Assembly (NCBI RefSeq): GCF_050942215.1 | Contig: NZ_CP192056.1 | Span: 1,612,001-1,676,000, forward strand | Source of the DNA: Sphaerimonospora sp050942215 | Lineage (GTDB): Bacteria > Actinomycetota > Actinomycetes > Streptosporangiales > Streptosporangiaceae | Direction of reading: 5' to 3' | DNA: 64,000 nucleotides | Shown: positions 43,556-52,585 of the stretch, piece after piece | How positions within the stretch are numbered: the first letter of the stretch is position 1 | Layout: each line of letters starts with the position of its first letter | Notes under the pieces: generated by a model | Seen by the model: the letters and a program-made list of their open reading frames with translations, nothing else | Database searches by the model: none | Told to the model about the DNA's origin: nothing | Translations under genes and position numbers: made by a program

Positions 43556-44256
43556 GCCCGGCACCTGCCGGACAGTGCGTAACGCAGCAGCACGACGTCG
43601 TCCATCTTGACGACGCCGGCGAGCCGGGCCCGATGCGCGATGTCCGCCGCCGGGCCCCATGGGAAGACGCCGTCGCCCACGAACCTGGGCGCGCGGTGGT
43701 CTCCGACGAAGAACGGCGCGATGACCAGGTGCAGCTCGTCGGCGAGACCGGCGGTGAGAAAACGGGTGTGCGTGGCGCCGCCGCCCTCCACCATGAGCCT
43801 GCCGACGCCCCGGCCGGCCAGATCGCCGAGCAGCCGGGAGAGCTCGACGGGATCGCCGGCGTCGACCACGTCGGCGACGGCGCCGACCAGCTCACGCGCC
43901 TTGTCCAGGGCAGCCGACGCGGTATAGACGATCTTTTCCGCTTCGTCGGCCGCGAAGAACCGGGCCGACGGATCGAGGTCTCCCCGCCCGGTGATCGTGA
44001 CCTTGACCGGGGTGGGGGACAGGCCGCGTGCCACCCTTGCGGCGCGGCGGGCGGATGAACGCACGAGGAGCCGCGGATCGTCCCTGCGTATCGTGTTCGC
44101 GCCGACCAGGATCGCGTCGCAGCCGGCCCGCACCTCGTCCACCCGGTCGAAGTCGGCCTCGTTGGACAGCAGAAGCCGGCTCGCGTTCGCGTCGTCGATG
44201 TAACCGTCGATGGACGCCGCGCAGCTCAGCAGCACGTACGGCCGCTCGCTCACCAT
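43552..44256 (-). CDS. RibD C-terminal-like dihydrofolate-reductase-fold enzyme
   Basis: 234 residues from ATG 44256. N-terminal VLLSCAASIDGYIDD is the RibD_C signature, followed by AILVGANTIRRDDPRL and the NADPH loop LMVEGGGATHTRFL. It should reduce the ribosyl side chain of an aminopyrimidine or act on a pterin. In normal RibD the deaminase precedes the reductase in one polypeptide; here the reductase gene comes first and the genes overlap. Confidence 0.88.
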   Translation of the reverse strand: MVSERPYVLLSCAASIDGYIDDANASRLLLSNEADFDRVDEVRAGCDAILVGANTIRRDDPRLLVRSSARRAARVARGLSPTPVKVTITGRGDLDPSARFFAADEAEKIVYTASAALDKARELVGAVADVVDAGDPVELSRLLGDLAGRGVGRLMVEGGGATHTRFLTAGLADELHLVIAPFFVGDHRAPRFVGDGVFPWGPAADIAHRARLAGVVKMDDVVLLRYALSGRCRA

Positions 44257-44319
44257 CGCCCGATCACCTTGATCCGATCGTCCTGGCCTGATCGCCGTCG
44301 TCCGCTCACCGGGATGAGT

Positions 44320-45321
44320 CTATGAGGATCCGCGGACGACCAGGGTCGTCGGGAGGGTGCGCGGCGGCGGGGTGGCGCCACCGTTGATCATGGCGAACAC
44401 GGCGGCGGCCGCGGCGGTGCCGAAGCCGGGTTTGTCCTGGGCGATCGTGGTGAGGCCGGGCTGCATCAGGGCGGCCAGTTCGAGGTCGTCGAAGCCGACC
44501 AGCGCGATGTCGTGGGGCACCTTCAGGCCGGCTTCGCCGATCGCGCGCAGCGCGCCGACGGCCATCGCGTCCCCGGCCACGAAAACGGCGTCCGGCCGCT
44601 CGTCCAGGTCCAGCAGCCGCCGCATCGCGGCATAGCCGCCGCTGAGGTAGAAGTCGCCCTCGACGATGAGCTCCGGCCGGTGCGGCAGGCCGAGCCGGCC
44701 CAGCTCGCCGACGTAGCCACGCAGCCGCTCGGCTCCGGGCCCGGTCCTGGTCGGGCCGGTGATCGTGGCGATGGTCCGGCGCCCCCGGCGGTGCAGGTGC
44801 CGTACGGCGACGCGGGCCCCGCCCGCGTTGTCCGAGGTGACGTAGGTCGTGCGGGAACCCGTCACCGGACGGTCGAGAGAGACGCACGGGACCCTGGAAT
44901 CGGCAAGACGCTGCAGCGAGGAATCCCAATTATCGCTGTCGATCAACACCACGCCGTCGATGTTGTGCCTGCGGACGGCGTGCAGATAGGCGTCGGGTGT
45001 TTTCTCGCCGCTCGTGGCGAGCAGCAGCAGGTGATATCCGCGCCCGCTGAGCGCGGTTTTCAGACCGATCAGGATTTCCTGGAAGAACGGATGACGCCAG
45101 CCGGGACGGCGATGGTCGGTATCCCAGACCAGGCCGACCATGAACGATTTCTTCGTGGCCAGCGTGCGGGCCGACTCGTTGGGCAGGTAGCCGATGCGCT
45201 GGGCCGTACTCATGACCTGTTCCCTGGTCTTGGCGTTCACCACGTCCGGGTTGTTGAACACCCGGGAGACGGTCGCGGGAGACACGCCGCACAGGTGGGC
45301 CAGTTCTCTGATCGTCGCCAC
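44320..45321 (-). CDS. LacI-family transcriptional repressor
   Basis: 333 residues from GTG 45321. Helix-turn-helix and hinge at residues 1-58 (TIRELAHLCGVSPATVSRVF), then a periplasmic-binding-like sugar domain (60-333). It is divergent from the GH1 gene, and a perfect palindromic operator lies in the shared promoter region, so it probably represses the GH1/FGGY genes and itself until a sugar (likely a beta-glucoside product) is present. Confidence 0.95.
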   Translation of the reverse strand: MATIRELAHLCGVSPATVSRVFNNPDVVNAKTREQVMSTAQRIGYLPNESARTLATKKSFMVGLVWDTDHRRPGWRHPFFQEILIGLKTALSGRGYHLLLLATSGEKTPDAYLHAVRRHNIDGVVLIDSDNWDSSLQRLADSRVPCVSLDRPVTGSRTTYVTSDNAGGARVAVRHLHRRGRRTIATITGPTRTGPGAERLRGYVGELGRLGLPHRPELIVEGDFYLSGGYAAMRRLLDLDERPDAVFVAGDAMAVGALRAIGEAGLKVPHDIALVGFDDLELAALMQPGLTTIAQDKPGFGTAAAAAVFAMINGGATPPPRTLPTTLVVRGSS

Positions 45322-45341
45322 GGATCATCACTCGCCTCGTC

Positions 45342-45371
45342 TGAAACCGGTTTCATGTAACCGGTTTCAGC
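45342..45371. promoter_or_regulatory. LacI-type operator, palindrome plus second half-palindrome
   Basis: TGAAACCGGTTTCA (45342-45355) is a perfect 14-bp palindrome with the central CG pair of LacI-family sites. A second, partly matching site (GTAACCGGTTTCAG) follows at a 14-bp centre-to-centre distance. Both lie between the divergent LacI repressor gene (start 45321) and the GH1 gene (start 45510). Confidence 0.85.
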
Positions 45372-45509
45372 TAAAGTACGTCAGCGCGGGAAAGCTGTCA
45401 ATACTTCTCCCGGAATCGTGCTGCTTGATGTTTCCGTGACTTGACACCCGGCCCATGGACGGGTGGGATGCAAGTCGATTTGAAAGATCATGTCTGGAGC
45501 GTTCGAAAT

Positions 45510-46889
45510 ATGACGGCGATCGAGGAAGAGACGGCCGTACCGGAGGCGTTCCCGGCGGGATTCGTGTGGGGGACGGCCACCGCGGCCTACCAGATCGAGG
45601 GGGCGGTCGACGCCGACGGCCGCGGGCCCTCGATCTGGGACACCTTCTGCCGGATGCCGGGGGCGGTGGAGCGGGGCGAGAGCGGCGAATTCGCCTGCGA
45701 TCACTACCACCGATGGCGCGAGGACGTCGACCTCATGGCCGATCTCGGGGTCGGCGCCTACCGCTTCTCCGTGGCCTGGCCCCGGGTGCTGCCCGAGGGC
45801 GGCGGTGCGGTCAACCAGCGGGGGTTGGACTTCTACCGGCGGCTCGTGGACGAGCTGCGCGAGCGCGGCATCGAGCCGTTCGTCACCCTCTACCACTGGG
45901 ATCTGCCCCAGGCGCTGGAGGACCGCGGCGGCTGGCGGGTGCGGGACACGGCCGAGCGCTTCGCCGACTACGCCGAGACGGTGCACGACGCGATCGGCGA
46001 CCGGGTCTCGCGCTGGATCACGCTCAACGAGCCCTACTGCTCGGCCATCGTCGGGTACGGCGAGGGCCGCCACGCGCCGGGAGCACGCGAGGGCGACGGC
46101 GCGCTGGCCGCCGTCCACCACCTGCTGCTCGGGCACGGCCTGGCGGTGGCGCGGCTGCGCGCCCTGGCTCGGCCTGATCAGCGGATCGGCATCACGCTCA
46201 ACATGTCGCCCACGGTGCCGGCGAGCTCCTCCCCGGCCGACGCCGACGCGGCCCGCCGGATGGACCTGCTGGTCAACCGGCAGTTCACCGAGCCGTTGCT
46301 CGGCGGGCGCTACCCGGCCGACCTCGCCGACGTCTTCGGCCGGATCAGTGGGTTCGCCTTCCAGCGGGACGGCGACCTGGCGCTGATCGGCGCCCCGCTG
46401 GACTTCCTCGGCGTCAACTACTACTACCGGCTGCACGTGGCGGCCGCGCCGTACGACCAGCCGGACCCCGCGCTGCGTTCCGCCTTCGACCTGGGCACCC
46501 GTACGGTGACGCCGCCGGGCGCGCGCACCAGCGGCCTGGGCTGGGTCGTCGAGCCCGAGGGGCTCCATCAGACCCTCACCGGTCTGGTCCGGCGCTATCC
46601 GGAACTGCCGCCCGTCTACATCACCGAGAACGGCTACGGCGACGACGGGGCACTGGAGGACACCGGGCGGATCGACTACCTGCGCGACCACCTGGCCGCG
46701 ATCCGGCAGGCCATGACCGACGGCGTGGACATCAGGGGATACTTCTGCTGGTCACTGATCGACAACTTCGAGTGGGCGCGGGGGTACGCCGCCAGGTTCG
46801 GCCTGGTGCACGTGGACTACGACACCCAGGCCCGCACGCCCAAGGCCAGCTTCCGCTGGCTGCGCGAATTCGTCCGGAGCCGGGGATGA
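45510..46889 (+). CDS. Glycoside hydrolase family 1 (beta-glucosidase)
   Basis: 459 residues from ATG 45510. The start of the barrel is FPAGFVWGTATAAYQIEGA; the acid/base is Glu174 in TLNEPYCS and the nucleophile is Glu373 in YITENGYG, both in canonical positions. No signal peptide, so it acts in the cytoplasm on imported beta-glucosides such as cellobiose. Likely controlled by the divergent LacI repressor. A FGGY kinase gene follows 4 bp after its stop. Confidence 0.97.
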   Translation: MTAIEEETAVPEAFPAGFVWGTATAAYQIEGAVDADGRGPSIWDTFCRMPGAVERGESGEFACDHYHRWREDVDLMADLGVGAYRFSVAWPRVLPEGGGAVNQRGLDFYRRLVDELRERGIEPFVTLYHWDLPQALEDRGGWRVRDTAERFADYAETVHDAIGDRVSRWITLNEPYCSAIVGYGEGRHAPGAREGDGALAAVHHLLLGHGLAVARLRALARPDQRIGITLNMSPTVPASSSPADADAARRMDLLVNRQFTEPLLGGRYPADLADVFGRISGFAFQRDGDLALIGAPLDFLGVNYYYRLHVAAAPYDQPDPALRSAFDLGTRTVTPPGARTSGLGWVVEPEGLHQTLTGLVRRYPELPPVYITENGYGDDGALEDTGRIDYLRDHLAAIRQAMTDGVDIRGYFCWSLIDNFEWARGYAARFGLVHVDYDTQARTPKASFRWLREFVRSRG

Positions 46890-46893
46890 ACCC

Positions 46894-48240
46894 GTGCCCC
46901 CGGGGAAGCAGGGCGGCGTGAAGGTCCTCGCGCTCGATCTCGGCACGTCGTCGGCACGGGCCGTGGTCTGGGAGGGCGCCGGTGCGTGCGGTCGCGTCGT
47001 CGCGCTCGCCCGCAGGCAGGTGCGGCTCGGCGTGGACGACGCGGGCCGGGCCGAGCTCGATCCGGACGAGTACCTCGACGGCCTGATGGCCTGCCTGGAC
47101 GAGGTGCACGACCACCTCGACGGCGTCCGGGCGGTGGCCACCTCGTGCCAGTGGCACTCGCTGCTCGCGCTCGACGCCGCGGGCCGGCCGGTCACCCCGC
47201 TGCTGACCTGGGCGGACACCCGTGCCCGGGAGGCGTACGCGGAAATACCGGCCGCGGGAGAGCTGCACCGGCGCACGGGCGCCTGGCGGCACCCGCTCTA
47301 CTGGACGGTGCGCATCCCCTGGCTGGAGGAGCGGCTCGGCGGTGGGGATCGGTCCCGGTCGTTCGCCGGGCTGGCGGAGTACGTCTCCCGCCGCCTGCTG
47401 GGGGAGCCGGCCGCCTCGGTCTCGATGGCCTCGGGCACCGGTCTGCTCGATCTGGCGGCGGGGCGCTGGGACGGCGAGGCCATGGCGCTTGCGGGCGTGA
47501 CCGGGGATCGGCTGCCCCCGCTGGCGCCGCGGGGCTGGACCGGCACGCTGGACTCGCGGTGGGCGCGCCGCTGGCCCGCGCTGCGCGACGTGCCGTGGCT
47601 GCCCGCCGTCGGCGACGGCGCGGCCGCCACCGTCGGCGGAGGCTGCGCGGGACCCGATCGGATCTCGGTCACCGTCGGGACCTCCGCCGCCGTCCGGGTC
47701 GCGCATCCCCTCGCCGGAGCCTTCACGCTGCCCGGCGGTTGCTGGCGCTACCTGGTCGACCACGACCTCGCGGTGACCGGCATCGCCTACTCCGCCGGGG
47801 GCAACGTATTCGCCTGGGCGCGGCGGACCCTGCTGCTGCCCGACGACGTGGAGGCGGCGCTCGTCGCACGGGGCGAGGGCCCCCCGCACGGGCTGACGGC
47901 CGTACCGGATCTCGCGGGCGCCCGGCCGCCGCGGCCCGCCTCCACCGGGTCGATCTCCGGGCTGACCCTCGGCACGGGACCGGTCGAGATCCTCGCCGCG
48001 CTGCTCGACGGCGTGAGCGGGCAGATCGCCGCCGGGGTGCGCACACTGGCGGAAGCGCTGCCCGAGCGGCCCGCCGCCGTCGTGCTCGGCGGGGGAGCGA
48101 TGGCCGCCTCCGGCTGGTGGCGGCGCAACCTCGCGCTGCGGCTCGCCGTACCCGTCGAGCCGGAAGCCGAGGCGGAGGCCTCGGCCATGGGCGTCGTCAG
48201 GCTCGCCGAGACCGTCATGGCGGGTCGAGCCGCGACGTAG
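46894..48240 (+). CDS. FGGY-family carbohydrate kinase (gluconate/xylulose type)
   Basis: 448 residues from GTG 46894; GTG 46918 is an alternative. FGGY_N starts VLALDLGTSSARAVVWEG with the phosphate loop; FGGY_C has SVTVGTSAAVRV and the Gly-rich ATP motif VVLGGGAMAASGWW. Similar in layout to gluconokinases and xylulokinases of actinomycetes; the exact sugar is uncertain. In an operon with the GH1 gene. The 3' end overlaps the convergent pxpC gene by 26 bp. Confidence 0.9.
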   Translation: MPPGKQGGVKVLALDLGTSSARAVVWEGAGACGRVVALARRQVRLGVDDAGRAELDPDEYLDGLMACLDEVHDHLDGVRAVATSCQWHSLLALDAAGRPVTPLLTWADTRAREAYAEIPAAGELHRRTGAWRHPLYWTVRIPWLEERLGGGDRSRSFAGLAEYVSRRLLGEPAASVSMASGTGLLDLAAGRWDGEAMALAGVTGDRLPPLAPRGWTGTLDSRWARRWPALRDVPWLPAVGDGAAATVGGGCAGPDRISVTVGTSAAVRVAHPLAGAFTLPGGCWRYLVDHDLAVTGIAYSAGGNVFAWARRTLLLPDDVEAALVARGEGPPHGLTAVPDLAGARPPRPASTGSISGLTLGTGPVEILAALLDGVSGQIAAGVRTLAEALPERPAAVVLGGGAMAASGWWRRNLALRLAVPVEPEAEAEASAMGVVRLAETVMAGRAAT

Positions 48241-49129
48241 CCGCCGTACGCGCGGCGGCCGACGTGCGGAACCGGACGCGCTGGCCGGGGCGGGCCTGCG
48301 CCGCCCGGTCCACGTCGCGGTCGCGCACCACCGCGATCACCGGATAGCCGCCGGTGACCGGATGGTCGGCGAGGAAGAGCGTCGGCCGGCCCGAGGGCGG
48401 CACCTGAAGCGCTCCCGGGACCATGCCCTCACTGGGCAGTTCGCCGTCGCGCAGCCGTTCCAGGCGCGGCCCGCGCAGCCGGATGCCCACCCGGTCGCTG
48501 TCCGCCGTCACCTCGTACGGCTCGGCGCACAGCGCCCGCAGCGCGCCCGGGCGGAACCAGTCGTCCCGCGGGCCGGGCAGCAGCTCCAGCACGAGCTCGC
48601 CGAGATCGGGCCAGGGCAGCGGGGCCAGATCGACCGTGGGATGGACGGGCGGCGGCGGGCCGACCGGCAGCAGCGAACCCGGCGACGGCCGCTCGGGGCC
48701 CAGACCGGCGAGCGTGTCCGTCGACCGCGATCCCAGCACCTCGGGGACGGCCAGGCCGCCCCGCACCGCGAGGTAGGTGCGCAGCCCGCGTACGGGCACG
48801 CCGAGCCACAGCGTCGCCCCGTCGGGCAGGTGTTCCACCGACTGGTGGCCGATGACCCTGCCGCGCCCCGACGCCTCCACGACGGTGGCCGGGCAGGGGG
48901 CGCCGGTCAGCGCGACGACCAGGTGGCCGCGGGCGCGTACGCGCAGCCCGCCCAGCGTGACCTCCAGAGCCGCGGCCCCCTCGGGGTTGGCGAGCAGGCG
49001 GTTGCCCAGCCGCAGCGCCCCCCGGTCGGCCGCGCCCGATCTGCCCACCCCGAGGTGGGCCCGGCCCGGGCGGCCCAGGTCCTGCACCGTGGTCAGCGGC
49101 CCGGTCGCGAGCACCTCCAGCTCAGCCAT
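48215..49129 (-). CDS. pxpC: 5-oxoprolinase subunit C (biotin-dependent carboxylase-like AHS2)
   Basis: 304 residues from ATG 49129. The AHS2 fold is recognised by TTVQDLGRPGRAHLGVGRSGAADRG at the start, by VTADSDRVGIRLRGP and by FLADHPVTGGYPVIAVV. Works with PxpA and PxpB to hydrolyse 5-oxoproline to glutamate with ATP, a metabolite repair step. Overlaps pxpB by 8 bp. Confidence 0.94.
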   Translation of the reverse strand: MAELEVLATGPLTTVQDLGRPGRAHLGVGRSGAADRGALRLGNRLLANPEGAAALEVTLGGLRVRARGHLVVALTGAPCPATVVEASGRGRVIGHQSVEHLPDGATLWLGVPVRGLRTYLAVRGGLAVPEVLGSRSTDTLAGLGPERPSPGSLLPVGPPPPVHPTVDLAPLPWPDLGELVLELLPGPRDDWFRPGALRALCAEPYEVTADSDRVGIRLRGPRLERLRDGELPSEGMVPGALQVPPSGRPTLFLADHPVTGGYPVIAVVRDRDVDRAAQARPGQRVRFRTSAAARTAATSRLDPP

Positions 49130-49772
49130 GTCGCGCTCCGGCGGCGCCCACCTGGGTGAACCGCACGCGGACGCCCGGCCGCAGCAGCGCGGGCGGGTCG
49201 GTACTGGTGTCCCACACCACCGCCTCGGTGCGCCCGATGAGCTGCCAGCCGCCGGGCGACTCCCGCGGGTAGACGCCGCTGAACTGCCCGGCCAGCGCCA
49301 CCGATCCGGCCGGGACGCGCACGCGCGACTCGGCCCGGCGGGGTACGGCCAGCCGGGGATCCCCGCCGACGAGATATCCGAAGCCCGGGGCGAACCCGCA
49401 GAACGCCACGGTCCACGACGTGCCGGTGTGCGCGGCCACGACCTCGCTCTCCGTGAGCCCGGTGTGCGCGGCCACGGCGGCCAGGTCGGCCCCGTCGTAG
49501 ACGACGGGGATCGTCACCTCGGGGGCGTCGGCTCCCCGATCGGCGCCGGATCGTACGGCCCAGGCGGCCCAGGCGGATCGTACGGCCGAGGCCACGGCGG
49601 TGTGGCTTCCCGGCGGCTCGAACCGGATCAGCAGCGTCCCGGCGGCGGGCACGATGTCGGTCACCCCGCGCGGCGGATCGGCGGCGAGTGCGTCATAGAG
49701 CGCGATCACCTCGGCCAGGCCGTCGAGCTCCACGAGCAGCGCGCCCTCGCCGTACCGCCGCAGGCCGGGCAT
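49122..49772 (-). CDS. pxpB: 5-oxoprolinase subunit B (AHS1)
   Basis: 216 residues from ATG 49772 (TGATG overlap with the pxpA stop). AHS1 signatures: LRRYGEGALLVELD, VTIPVVYDGADLAAVAAHTG, and AFCGFAPGFGYLVGGDPRL followed by PGGWQLIGRT. Catalyses the ATP-dependent phosphorylation half of the oxoprolinase reaction with PxpC. Confidence 0.95.
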   Translation of the reverse strand: MPGLRRYGEGALLVELDGLAEVIALYDALAADPPRGVTDIVPAAGTLLIRFEPPGSHTAVASAVRSAWAAWAVRSGADRGADAPEVTIPVVYDGADLAAVAAHTGLTESEVVAAHTGTSWTVAFCGFAPGFGYLVGGDPRLAVPRRAESRVRVPAGSVALAGQFSGVYPRESPGGWQLIGRTEAVVWDTSTDPPALLRPGVRVRFTQVGAAGARHG

Positions 49773-50572
49773 CACGGCTCTCCCCGGGACTTCCCGGCGA
49801 GCCGGCTGAACGGGGACAGCCCGATCCCGCCCGCCTTGAGCGATTCGCTGACCCTGCGGGCCATCTCCACCGCGCCAGGACTGTCGCCGTGCACGCAGAT
49901 CGACTGAGCCCGGATGAGCAGCGGCGTCCCGTCGACGGCCTCGATCGGCTCCCCCCTGACCATGCGCAGGCAGCGCTCGGCCACCTGCTCGGGGTCGTGC
50001 AGCACCGCGCCGGGCGCGCCGCGCGGCACCAGCGTGCCCTGCGGCGTGTACGCCCGGTCGGCGAAGCATTCGGTCACCGTGGCCAGCCCCGCGCTCTCCG
50101 CCCGGCGCAGCCAGGCCGAGCCGGGCAGCCCGAGCACCGGCAGCGCGGGATCGTAGGCGCGTACGGCGGCGACCACGGCGGCGGCCTGCTCCTCGTGATG
50201 CACGATCGCGTTGTAGAGCGCGCCGTGCGGCTTGACGTACCGCACCCGGGTGCCCGCCAGCCGGGCGAACGCGTCCAGCGAGCCGAGCTGGTAGACGATG
50301 TCGTTGCTGAGCTCCTCGGGTGCGACGTCGATGAACCGCCGCCCGAACCCGCCCAGATCCCGGTAGCTGACCTGGGCCCCGATCGCGACGCCGCGTGCGG
50401 CCGCCAGCTCGCACACGCTCCGCATGATCGTCGGGTCTCCGGCGTGGAAGCCGCACGCCACGTTGGCGCTCGTCACGATCGAGAGCAGCGCCTCGTCGTC
50501 GCCGAGCCGCCACTGGCCGAAACCCTCACCCAGATCCGAGTTGAGGTCGATGGTCACCGAATGATCCGACAT
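49772..50572 (-). CDS. pxpA: 5-oxoprolinase subunit A (LamB/YcsF)
   Basis: 266 residues from ATG 50572 with GGGAGC upstream. Starts VTIDLNSDLGEGFGQWRLGDD, the LamB/YcsF signature, followed by ANVACGFHAGDP and VRYVKPHGALYNA (metal and substrate residues). First gene of pxpABC. The upstream flank is a nested palindromic repeat element (50670-50912). Confidence 0.96.
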   Translation of the reverse strand: MSDHSVTIDLNSDLGEGFGQWRLGDDEALLSIVTSANVACGFHAGDPTIMRSVCELAAARGVAIGAQVSYRDLGGFGRRFIDVAPEELSNDIVYQLGSLDAFARLAGTRVRYVKPHGALYNAIVHHEEQAAAVVAAVRAYDPALPVLGLPGSAWLRRAESAGLATVTECFADRAYTPQGTLVPRGAPGAVLHDPEQVAERCLRMVRGEPIEAVDGTPLLIRAQSICVHGDSPGAVEMARRVSESLKAGGIGLSPFSRLAGKSRGEP

Positions 50573-50669
50573 GATCAGCTCCCGAGCGCGCGATCCCCGG
50601 CCGGCACTGGCCTCCAAGGAGAACATAAGGCCGCACGCGGGTGGTTCAGACCCGACCCCCCTCATGGGG

Positions 50670-50912
50670 GTGATCTTGTAGTTGCTCGCAGGCAGGCCGC
50701 CCGACCTGCGGCTTCACCGTTCGTGATCTTGCAGAAACTTGCACCCATGACCGTTCACCTGGGCGAATGCCGTTCGTGATCTTGCACTCCAGGACTGCAA
50801 GATCACGAACGGTGAAGCCGCAGATGAACCATGGTGTGTGCGAGTTTCTGCAAGATCACGGAGGGAGGCGGGGCAGCTCACGGGCCATTCGTGCGAGCAA
50901 CTACAAGATCAC
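50670..50912. repeat. Nested palindromic repeat element
   Basis: An outer inverted repeat of 21 bp (50670-50690 with 50892-50912) encloses an inner perfect inverted repeat of 29 bp (50706-50734 with 50795-50823) and an overlapping imperfect pair (50723-50744 with 50838-50859, 21 of 22 matches). The core motif is GTGATCTTGCA in one direction and TGCAAGATCAC in the other. A further direct copy of the motif is at 50770-50785. The segment 50836-50862 is identical to 38416-38442. It lies between pxpA and the GH51 gene and provides the GH51 stop codon. Could be a foldback or MITE-like element or a REP-type sequence. Confidence 0.9.
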
Positions 50913-52423
50913 GGGCGGGGGGGAGGGGTGAGGCGGATCACGTTCCAGGACACGGGCGGGAGTACGACGCGGAGCGGGTCGGATCGGTGATCGGGGTTGG
51001 CTCGGGGCGCGACGCGATCGGGGGCGTCGGCCGTGTTGCGTGCGTAGACGTCCGGGTCGGTGAGCGTGTCGGCCGAGGTGATCACGACATCGCGGCCCAG
51101 CGCCCGGGCGTCGATCTCGAGCGTCACGGGCTCCTCGGTCGAGCGGTTCACCGCGAACAGCGTCGTGGTCTCGTCGTCCTCGTCATGGGTGGCGACCGCG
51201 TGCAGCACGGGGACCTCGCCGAACTCGGCCGTGTCGTACATGGGTGAGACGGGCTCGACCCGCAGCACGTCGCCGGAGGCGTACCGGGACGCCTGCGCGA
51301 AGGGATGGAAGGTCGTCTGCTTCCACACCCGGCCGCCCGGCTCGGTCATGATGGGGGCGATCACGTTGACGAGCTGGGCGAGAGAGGCGGCCAGCACCCG
51401 GTCGCTGTTGCGCAGCAGCGTGATGAGCAGGCCGCCGAGGGCCACGGCGTCGGCCAGGTGGTAGTGGTCCTCCAGCAGCGGCGGTGCGACCGGCCAGTCC
51501 GTGGGCGGCTCGGCCGACTGGAAGCGGCTGAGATACCAGACGTTCCACTCGTCGAAGGAGATGCCGATCCGCTTGCGCGACCGCAGCCGCGCCCCCACGT
51601 GGTCGGCGGTGGCCGCGACCGACGCGATGAAGTGCTCCATGTCGGTCGAGCAGGCCAGGAAGCCGCCGAGGTCGCCGTCCTTCTCCTCGTAGTAGGCGTG
51701 GCAGGAGATGTGGTCGACGACGTCGTACGTCTCCTCCAGGACGGTCGCCTCCCAGGACCCGAAGGTCGGCATCGACGAGCCGGAGCTGCCGCAGGCCACC
51801 AGCTCCAGATTCGGGTCGATCATGCGCATGGCACGGGCCGTCTCGGCGGCGATCCTGCCGTACTCGCGGGCGGTCTTGTGCCCGATCTGCCAGGGGCCGT
51901 CCATCTCGTTGCCCAGGCACCACATCCTGACGTCGTGCGGGTCCTTCGTCCCGTTGGCGATCCGCAGATCCGACAGCGCGGTGCCCGACCGGATGTTGCA
52001 GTATTCCAGCAGGTCGAGCGCCTCCTGTACGCCCCGGGTGCCCAGGTTGACCGCCATCATCGGCTCGACCCCGGCCAGCCGGGTCCATCGCATGAACTCG
52101 TCGACGCCGACCTCGTTGGTCTCGGTGCTGTGCCAGGCGAGGTCGAGCCTGCGCGGCCGGTTCGCCCGGGGGCCGATGCCGTCCTCCCATCGATATCCCG
52201 AGACGAAGTTTCCGCCCGGATACCTGACCGTGCTGACGCCGAGCTCCCGGGTGAGCGCCAGCACGTCGCCGCGGAAGCCGTTCTCGTCGGCCGTGGGGTG
52301 ACCGGGTTCGTAGATGCCGGTGTAGACGCAGCGGCCGAGGTGCTCGACGAACGTGCCGAACGTGCGACGCCGTACGGGGGCCACCCGGAAGGCGGGGTCG
52401 ATGGTGAGCTGTGCCTGAAGCAC
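50909..52423 (-). CDS. Alpha-L-arabinofuranosidase, GH51
   Basis: 504 residues from GTG 52423. Complete GH51: RRRTFGTFVEHLGRCVYTGI start, acid/base Glu173 in CLGNEMDGPW and nucleophile Glu292 in SFDEWNVWY, both matching the family positions; C-terminal beta-domain ends SWNVIRL, plus five residues and a stop supplied by the repeat element. No signal peptide, so it acts on imported arabino-oligosaccharides. Upstream are two LacI-type half-sites. Confidence 0.96.
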   Translation of the reverse strand: MLQAQLTIDPAFRVAPVRRRTFGTFVEHLGRCVYTGIYEPGHPTADENGFRGDVLALTRELGVSTVRYPGGNFVSGYRWEDGIGPRANRPRRLDLAWHSTETNEVGVDEFMRWTRLAGVEPMMAVNLGTRGVQEALDLLEYCNIRSGTALSDLRIANGTKDPHDVRMWCLGNEMDGPWQIGHKTAREYGRIAAETARAMRMIDPNLELVACGSSGSSMPTFGSWEATVLEETYDVVDHISCHAYYEEKDGDLGGFLACSTDMEHFIASVAATADHVGARLRSRKRIGISFDEWNVWYLSRFQSAEPPTDWPVAPPLLEDHYHLADAVALGGLLITLLRNSDRVLAASLAQLVNVIAPIMTEPGGRVWKQTTFHPFAQASRYASGDVLRVEPVSPMYDTAEFGEVPVLHAVATHDEDDETTTLFAVNRSTEEPVTLEIDARALGRDVVITSADTLTDPDVYARNTADAPDRVAPRANPDHRSDPLRVVLPPVSWNVIRLTPPPRP

Positions 52424-52460
52424 GGCGCGTCTCCTTGGGCTCGGGGCGTGACGGCCTGAT

Positions 52461-52562
52461 TGTTAGCGTTCTCATCCTCGAAGGTCAAGGGGACGCCCGC
52501 GGCGGCGGGGCCTGACGGACGTGACGGGCCGGGCGTTGACACGTGGGTGGATATCGCTAACA
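52461..52562. promoter_or_regulatory. Candidate LacI-type operator half-sites upstream of the GH51 gene
   Basis: TGTTAGCG at 52461-52468 and its complement CGCTAACA at 52555-52562 are the two halves of the palindrome TGTTAGCGCTAACA seen at some LacI-family operators, but are 94 bp apart. Each site also has a weaker partner half (TTCTCA; GATATC). They may be separate imperfect sites or support looping. Confidence 0.4.
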
Positions 52563-52585
52563 CTCATGGGACGTCCCACTCCGGA

